From NCBI GenBank assembly GCA_963822255.1, contig CAWGGV010000008.1, positions 62,001 to 126,000 on the forward strand: DNA of 64,000 bases, written 5' to 3'. The stretch's first letter is position 1. Each line of letters opens with the position of its first letter. The translations under genes and the position numbers were made by a program. This DNA is from UBA7803 sp963822255 (GTDB lineage: Bacteria; Pseudomonadota; Gammaproteobacteria; Pseudomonadales; Azotimanducaceae). The notes beneath the pieces are model-generated. The model saw only the letters and a list, made by a program, of their open reading frames with translations. It searched no databases and was not told where the DNA came from. Below, in pieces: positions 59,346-64,000 of this stretch.

Positions 59346-60038
59346 ATGAACAACCCCCACATCTACGAGCAGTACGACGCCGAGCTCGACGCTGCCAGAA
59401 ACCGGCTGATGGAAATGGGTGGCCTGGTGGAGCAACAGCTTCACGACGCCACCCGCGCGCTGATCGATCAGGACGACAAGCTGGCATCCCGGGTGCGAGA
59501 GGCAGATGCCCGCATCAACCAGTTCGAGGTCGAGATCGACGAGCAGTGCGTTCACATCATCGCGCGCCGGCAGCCGGCGGCCACCGACCTGCGCACACTC
59601 ATCAGCGTGATGAAGGCCAGCACGGACATGGAGCGGATCGGTGACGAGTCCGGGCGCGATCGCGAAGATGGCGCAGGCCCTCGCAGAGCTGGAATATCCC
59701 GCCGATCAGTACAACGACTTCCGCCACCTGGCCGGGCTGGCCGAAGCCATGGTCGCCAACAGTCTGGATGCGTTCGCGCGGCTGGACGCCGAAGGTGCGC
59801 TCAAGGTGATCCGAGCCGACGAAGAGGTCGACGAGGGCTACAACGCCATCGTTCGCGAGCGTGGCACCACCATGCGCCGGAAGCCGCCAGCATCGAGCGG
59901 GCCATGAACGTAATCTGGGCCGCCCGGGCTCTGGAGCGAATCGGCGACCACGCCAAGAACATCAGCGAGTACGTGGTGTATCTGGTCAAGGGCCAGGACG
60001 TGCGGCATTCGGAGAAGCTCCGCACCGGCATGCTCTGA
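59346..60038 (+). CDS. phoU: Phosphate signalling protein PhoU (two compensating frameshifts)
   Basis: About 231 residues if repaired: YDAELDAARNRLMEMGGLVE, ASTDMERIGDE in the first frame; AKMAQALAELEYPADQYNDF and NAIVRERG in the second; then IERAMNVIWAARALERIGDHA and VVYLVKGQDVRHSEK back in the first. One extra base near 59648 and one missing near 59878 explain it, the same +1/-1 pattern as pstB. PhoU shuts off PhoR when phosphate is ample. ATG at 59346 with GAGG upstream. Confidence 0.9.
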   Translation: MNNPHIYEQYDAELDAARNRLMEMGGLVEQQLHDATRALIDQDDKLASRVREADARINQFEVEIDEQCVHIIARRQPAATDLRTLISVMKASTDMERIGDESGRDREDGAGPRRAGISRRSVQRLPPPGRAGRSHGRQQSGCVRAAGRRRCAQGDPSRRRGRRGLQRHRSRAWHHHAPEAASIERAMNVIWAARALERIGDHAKNISEYVVYLVKGQDVRHSEKLRTGML

Positions 60039-60064
60039 CTCAGCAGCCCGCTCCGCGGGTCAGC

Positions 60065-60850
60065 CTACCTGCGGGCGCTGGGCATCTGCATGAGGTGGTG
60101 CCCACCATCCAGCAGCAGCGTCTCTCCGGTGACGATGCCGGCGCCGGTGAGGAAATAAACGATCGCCTCGGCCACCGTGTCCGGCGTGGCCGTCAACTTG
60201 AGCGGCGTCGACTGCTCGAGGCTCGCCTTGGCCCGCGCGTAGTTTTCCGCGCCCATCCCCTTCTCCAGCCACTCGCCCTGGATGAATCCCGGGCAGACGG
60301 TGTTGACCCGGATCTCGGGCCCGAGCGCGCGGGCGAGAGAGAGCCCCAGGGTGATCATCGCGCCCTTCGAGGCCGCGTAGGCGATGGAGCTGCCGACCCC
60401 CATCACGCCGGCGATGGAGGCGACGTTGACGATGCTGCCCCGGCCGCCCCGGCGCATGGCAGGCACCACCGAGCGTACCATCTGATAAGCCCCCACGGTG
60501 TTGACGCCGTAGATGCGCTGGAAGTCCTCGGCGGACAGACCTTCCAGGTCCGCGTGATTGCAGAACTTGGTGGTCCCGGCGTTGTTGACCAGGGCGTCGA
60601 TGCGCCCCCACTTCTCTTCCGCCGCCCGCGCCAGCCGGCGGCAATCGCCATCGTCGGCCACATCCGCCTTCATCACCACGGTTTCGACGCCGAACGCCTC
60701 GCACGCAGCCTGACTCTCCCGCGCGCCGTCCTCGTTGTGGGCATAGTTGATGACCACGTGACAACCCTTCTCGGCCAGTTGGCGGGCCGTGGCCGCGCCC
60801 ACCCCGGACGACGAGCCGGTGACAATCGCAACCCCCCCTTCCAGATCCAT
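60065..60850 (-). CDS. Short-chain dehydrogenase/reductase
   Basis: 261 residues. NAD(P) site AIVTGSSSGVGAATARQLAE, NNAG motif (ALVNNAGTTKF), catalytic Ser in NVASIAGVMG and YAASKGAMI. FabG-like family; ends LLLDGGHHLMQMP as in many 3-oxoacyl-reductase relatives. Substrate unknown. Convergent with phoU (26 bp) and divergent from the next SDR. Confidence 0.93.
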   Translation of the reverse strand: MDLEGGVAIVTGSSSGVGAATARQLAEKGCHVVINYAHNEDGARESQAACEAFGVETVVMKADVADDGDCRRLARAAEEKWGRIDALVNNAGTTKFCNHADLEGLSAEDFQRIYGVNTVGAYQMVRSVVPAMRRGGRGSIVNVASIAGVMGVGSSIAYAASKGAMITLGLSLARALGPEIRVNTVCPGFIQGEWLEKGMGAENYARAKASLEQSTPLKLTATPDTVAEAIVYFLTGAGIVTGETLLLDGGHHLMQMPSARR

Positions 60851-61009
60851 GACGACTCCTGACGCCTTGACGAACCCGGAACGCTAGCAGAAAACGCTGC
60901 CGCCAGCGATGTCGCAAGGGCATGCGGGCCGTAAGGTCGCGCGTCGGACGGGCTTTGCGGGAAGCAGTGTTACACTTCGCGGCTTTGCCGATTCCAGGGA
61001 GCACGATCC

Positions 61010-61792
61010 ATGGCATTCAGCGCCTTCGACCTCACCGGCAAGGTGGCCGTCATCACCGGCGGCAACGGCGGCATCGGCCTCGGCATGGCCGAGGGCCTGG
61101 CCCAGGCGGGTGCCGAGGTCAGCATCTGGGGCACGAACCCCGACAAGAACGCCCGGGCGCTCGAGCGCCTGGAGGGCCACGGCACCCGGGTCAGCGCGCT
61201 GCGCTGCGACGTCACCGCCGAGCACGAGGTGGCGCGCTGCCTGGAAGAGACGCTCGCCTATCACGGCCGGGTCGACGGCTGCTTCGCCAATGCCGGCATC
61301 GGCGGCCGCGGCACCGCGTTCGACGAGATAAGTGCTGAGGAATGGCACCAGGTGACCAGCGTCAACCTGGATGGCGCATTCCACACTTTCAAGCATGCGG
61401 CCCGGCACATGCGTGAACGCGCCGGCGACGGAGATCCCGGCGGCCGGCTGGTGGGCACCGCGAGCCTGGCGGCCGTGTCCGGACAACCCAGGGGCGAGCA
61501 CTATGCCGCCACCAAAGGCGGGCTGGTCGCCATGATCAAGGCGCTGGCCGTCGAGTACGCCCGCTACGGCGTCACCGCGCATACCATTCTGCCCGGCTGG
61601 ATCGAGACCACCATGACGGCCAACGCCTTCGGCAATCCGAAGTTCGTCGACAACGTCATGAAACGGATTCCGGCCCGCCGCTGGGGGCGGCCCGACGACT
61701 TCGCCGCCATTGCCGTCTACATCATGAGCGACGCCAGCGGCTACCACACCGCCGACACGTTCCTCATCGATGGCGGTTACTTCACGTTCTGA
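61010..61792 (+). CDS. Short-chain dehydrogenase/reductase
   Basis: 260 residues. AVITGGNGGIGLGMAEGLAQ, CFANAGIGG, a Ser in TASLAAVSG and YAATKGGLV. Ends DTFLIDGGYFTF. The family includes gluconate-5-dehydrogenase-like and FabG-like enzymes; the substrate cannot be read. A HAD hydrolase follows in the same direction 54 bp later. Confidence 0.93.
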   Translation: MAFSAFDLTGKVAVITGGNGGIGLGMAEGLAQAGAEVSIWGTNPDKNARALERLEGHGTRVSALRCDVTAEHEVARCLEETLAYHGRVDGCFANAGIGGRGTAFDEISAEEWHQVTSVNLDGAFHTFKHAARHMRERAGDGDPGGRLVGTASLAAVSGQPRGEHYAATKGGLVAMIKALAVEYARYGVTAHTILPGWIETTMTANAFGNPKFVDNVMKRIPARRWGRPDDFAAIAVYIMSDASGYHTADTFLIDGGYFTF

Positions 61793-61846
61793 GCGAATGC
61801 GGCGCATGCTCCCGCCGCGATCTTCGTCAACTGATCGGGACTTCAC

Positions 61847-62488
61847 ATGATCGAAGCAGTGCTCTGGGATTTCGGCGGTGTGCTCACCACCAGCCCGTTC
61901 GAAGCCTTCAACCGCTACGAAGCCGAGCGGGGGCTGCCCCGTGACTTCATCCGCACCATCAATGCCACCAACGCCGAGCAGAACGCCTGGGCGCTGTTCG
62001 AGTCGAGCCAGATCGGCATCGAGGAATTCGACCGGCTGTTCGCCGACGAGTCCGAGACTGCCGGCCACCGCATCCCCGGCAGGGACGTGATCGGGCTGCT
62101 GTCCGGGGACCTGCGGCCACGGATGGTCGAGACCCTGCGGCGCTGCAAGACCGCGTACCGGGTGGGCTGCATCACCAACAACGTACGAAGTGGGCAGGGT
62201 CCGGGCATGGCGGCCACCAGCGAGCGTGCGAGTCGAGTATCGGACGTCATGGCGCTGTTCGACGTGGTGGTGGAATCGAGCGTGGAAGGCATCCGCAAGC
62301 CCGATCCCCGCATCTACCGCATCGCCTGCGAGCGTCTCGACGTGTCGCCCGAGCGCACGGTGTTTCTGGACGACCTGGGTATCAACCTGAAGCCGGCGCG
62401 GCAATTGGGCATGCGCACGATCAAGGTGCTGGACGAAGACCAGGCCATCGACACGCTGCGCGAGCTGACCGGGCTCGTGCTGCCCTGA
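61847..62488 (+). CDS. HAD superfamily hydrolase (subfamily IA, epoxide hydrolase N-terminal/ACAD10-like)
   Basis: 213 residues. HAD motifs: motif I VLWDFGGVLTTSP, motif II ITNN, Lys in GIRKPDPRIY and motif IV VFLDDLGINLKPA. The first Asp of motif I is followed by Phe-Gly rather than DxD, as in the IA-v3 phosphatase/dehalogenase subgroup, so activity could be reduced or different. Soluble. Downstream of an SDR. Confidence 0.9.
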   Translation: MIEAVLWDFGGVLTTSPFEAFNRYEAERGLPRDFIRTINATNAEQNAWALFESSQIGIEEFDRLFADESETAGHRIPGRDVIGLLSGDLRPRMVETLRRCKTAYRVGCITNNVRSGQGPGMAATSERASRVSDVMALFDVVVESSVEGIRKPDPRIYRIACERLDVSPERTVFLDDLGINLKPARQLGMRTIKVLDEDQAIDTLRELTGLVLP

Positions 62489-62511
62489 TCGCAGGAAAAA
62501 CGCTATCGAGA

Positions 62512-62541
62512 GGAGCAGCCCCGCTGACGCGGGGCTGCTCC
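62512..62541. terminator. Bidirectional terminator hairpin
   Basis: 13-bp perfect stem GGAGCAGCCCCGC / GCGGGGCTGCTCC with TGAC loop, between the convergent HAD and CpxP-like genes. A TTTTT run follows on the minus strand. Confidence 0.7.
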
Positions 62542-62552
62542 CTGGTGCCAGG

Positions 62553-63002
62553 TCAGAAGGCGATGCCGCCCGAGCGCATGAGATACGCGAGCTCACGGCG
62601 CTGCTCGCGGTCGAGCAACCGGTGCAGCCGCTCCAGACAGGACAGGGTCTGGGTACGCAGCTGCTCGGCGCCTTCGGCACGCCGCTGCAGTGCCGACCTG
62701 GCGCTCGCGCCGTCGAACTCGGCCGCTTCCATCGCCCCGGCAAGCTCGGAGATCGATCGCCGCGAGTCGAGATCGGCCTGGCTGTGCGCCGTCTTCAGAT
62801 CGTCGAGGATGCCGGCCAGCTCGCGCACCTGGTCTTCGTCCAGGTCGAGCTTGAAAGCCAGATAGCGCAGGGGGCGCCTGACCCCGAGGGTCGGACCCGA
62901 CTGCTGCCATGAATAGAGACGTCCGGAGCGCCAGTCCTGGCGGGACGTGAGCCGCGGCTTGGCACGCCAGGGCCCGCAGCCGCAATAGGCATATCGAAGC
63001 AT
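62553..63002 (-). CDS. Small CpxP/Spy-like (heavy-metal sensor-type) protein
   Basis: 149 residues. Central LDLDEDQVRELAGILDDLKTAH and LERLHRLLDREQRRELAYLM resemble the LTxxQ-type helical domain of CpxP/Spy/CnrX proteins. No clear signal peptide: the N-terminus MLRYAYCGCGPWRAKPRL is short and Cys-rich, so location is uncertain. The ATG at 63002 has GGAGGAAACC in front. I have moderate confidence in the family and none in the ligand. Confidence 0.7.
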   Translation of the reverse strand: MLRYAYCGCGPWRAKPRLTSRQDWRSGRLYSWQQSGPTLGVRRPLRYLAFKLDLDEDQVRELAGILDDLKTAHSQADLDSRRSISELAGAMEAAEFDGASARSALQRRAEGAEQLRTQTLSCLERLHRLLDREQRRELAYLMRSGGIAF

Positions 63003-63132
63003 GGTTTCCTCCATCACCGGGGCCATCGCGCCCGGTGGGCTGTTGACACGCGGGCAACCGCCTCGCGCTGATGGCAGCTTATGCCTTCCACGCCGCTTGT
63101 CCAGCGCCGCCGCCCCCTTAAGGGGCGGCGCG

Positions 63133-63375
63133 TCAGCCGCCTTCGATGCGCTGCATGAAGAACACTTCCGCGCCCGCATGCAGCGATTCGAGAAAAGCGT
63201 CCTGGTGAATCTCGCCGTCGATGGCGACGGCGCTCTTGGCGAGGGCGTCCCGGGAGCCGGGGAAGCGCTTCTCCAGCGCTTCCAGCAGCTCCCGGAAGTT
63301 GCTCGCCTGCACGTCCACCTCCCGCTCTCCTCCGGTGCGCGCCAGGAGATGGTCGGGAAACACCACGCGCACCAT
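63133..63375 (-). CDS. MoaD/ThiS family ubiquitin-like protein
   Basis: 80 residues ending in the GG needed for sulfur transfer (MQRIEGG). Beta-grasp fold: MVRVVFPDHLLA, NFRELLEALEKRFPGSRDAL. Sulfur carrier for molybdopterin or a related pathway. It lies 10 bp after the molybdenum hydroxylase gene on the same strand, so it probably serves its cofactor. Confidence 0.86.
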   Translation of the reverse strand: MVRVVFPDHLLARTGGEREVDVQASNFRELLEALEKRFPGSRDALAKSAVAIDGEIHQDAFLESLHAGAEVFFMQRIEGG

Positions 63376-63385
63376 TTGCGCCGCC

Positions 63386-64000
63386 TCAGCCCCCGGCGGC
63401 GTCGATGGCGGCGAGCACCCGCGGCGGCGACAGCGGCAGATCGTAGATGCGAAAGCCCAGAGCGTCCCGGACGGCGTTGGAAGCCGCCGCCAGCGGCGCG
63501 ACGATCGGCGTCTCGCCCACCCCCCGCACGCCGTACGGATGCCGCGGATTCGGCACCTCGATGATCTGGGTGTCGATCATCGGCAGGTCCGAGGCTACGG
63601 GGATGCGATAGTCCAGGAATCCGGCGTTCTCCATGACGCCCCTGGCGTCGTAGATGTACTCCTCGTTCAACGCCCAGCCGAGGCCCTGGGCTGCCCCGCC
63701 CTGCATCTGCCCTTCCACGTACGCCTTGTGGATGGCGCGGCCGGCATCCTGAATAGCGGTGAACGACAACACGTCGATCTTGCCGGTCTCCCGGTCCACC
63801 TGCAGGTCGACCAGATTGACCGAGAACGACGCACCCGCGCCCTGGGCGTTCAGGGACGCCCGCCCCAGCAGCGGCCCGCCGGTCTTGGCGGCGCCGGCGG
63901 CGATATCGGCCAGAGTCAGGGGCGTGACGTCCGCATTGACACCGGGCGCCGGGATGGCCTGACCGTCGTGCCATTCCACCTGGTCGGCGTCCACACCCCA
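63386..64000 (-). CDS. Xanthine dehydrogenase family molybdopterin-binding subunit (C-terminal part)
   Basis: C-terminal 204 residues; the start is off the right edge. AGASFSVNLVDLQVDRETG, GQMQGGAAQGLGWALNEEY, and the catalytic Glu segment GVRGVGETPIVAPLAAA are the ending of aldehyde oxidase/xanthine dehydrogenase large subunits. Substrate unknown. Operon with the MoaD-like gene. Confidence 0.93.
   Translation of the reverse strand, partial: WGVDADQVEWHDGQAIPAPGVNADVTPLTLADIAAGAAKTGGPLLGRASLNAQGAGASFSVNLVDLQVDRETGKIDVLSFTAIQDAGRAIHKAYVEGQMQGGAAQGLGWALNEEYIYDARGVMENAGFLDYRIPVASDLPMIDTQIIEVPNPRHPYGVRGVGETPIVAPLAAASNAVRDALGFRIYDLPLSPPRVLAAIDAAGG

Noticed and set aside
62553..63974. 473-codon minus frame spanning the MoaD and molybdenum hydroxylase genes
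   Set aside because: Only the last 149 codons, from the ATG at 63002, look protein-like; the rest is out of frame with two recognised genes.

Overview
This 64 kb window is a gene-dense, high-GC bacterial chromosome segment, most likely from a gammaproteobacterium that I cannot place to genus. Supporting signs are csrA plus a uvrY/gacA-type regulator, the order uvrY - uracil-DNA glycosylase - uvrC - pgsA - tRNA-Cys, a TonB/ExbB/ExbD/DUF3450 cluster, PhaR/phasin/wax-ester synthase storage genes, and Pseudomonas-like short palindromic REP elements of the form TGTGGGAGCGG...CCGCGA. No phage, plasmid, insertion sequence or CRISPR was seen. Layout: 1-2.5 kb, a Ser/Thr kinase (runs off the left edge) translationally coupled to a MORN-repeat protein; 2.5-9 kb, a TauE/SafE permease, pyruvate kinase, and an XPD-like helicase plus FAN1-like VRR-NUC nuclease pair; 9-16 kb, csrA, rmuC, a hybrid histidine kinase, an HpaI-type aldolase and a 2-hydroxyacid dehydrogenase; 16-21 kb, tRNA-Leu(UAG), two divergent PEP-CTERM proteins, a VanZ-LamG membrane protein and a VWA lipoprotein; 21-26 kb, a secreted glycosidase-like protein, glmS and a tRNA-Leu(UAA) interrupted by a group I intron; 26-35 kb, hydrolase and stress genes, a polyester/wax storage group (phasin, WS/DGAT, lipase-like protein, PhaR), a second glycosidase-like paralogue and tRNA-Cys; 35-48 kb, pgsA, uvrC, UDG, uvrY, two acyl-CoA dehydrogenases, a histidine kinase, pyrF, PilZ, DUF1631 and riboflavin synthase; 48-54 kb, TPR-TonB-ExbD-ExbB-ExbB2-DUF3450; 54-60 kb, dienelactone hydrolase and a Pho group (Pho box, porin, phoB, phoR, pstB, phoU) without pstSCA; 60-64 kb, SDRs, a HAD hydrolase, a CpxP-like protein, a MoaD-like protein and the C-terminal end of a molybdenum hydroxylase. 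The most striking observation is the 257-nt group I intron inside the anticodon of tRNA-Leu(UAA), at the position and with the core sequences of cyanobacterial/plastid introns. Second is a REP array placed in frame inside the helicase gene: its 36-bp period keeps the reading frame and encodes a repeated 12-residue peptide, while the intergenic array has a 34-bp period. Three genes (the TPR protein, pstB, phoU) carry frameshifts; in pstB and phoU these come as a +1/-1 pair, which points to sequence error more than decay. Long antisense open frames are common here because of the high GC and were treated as shadows.
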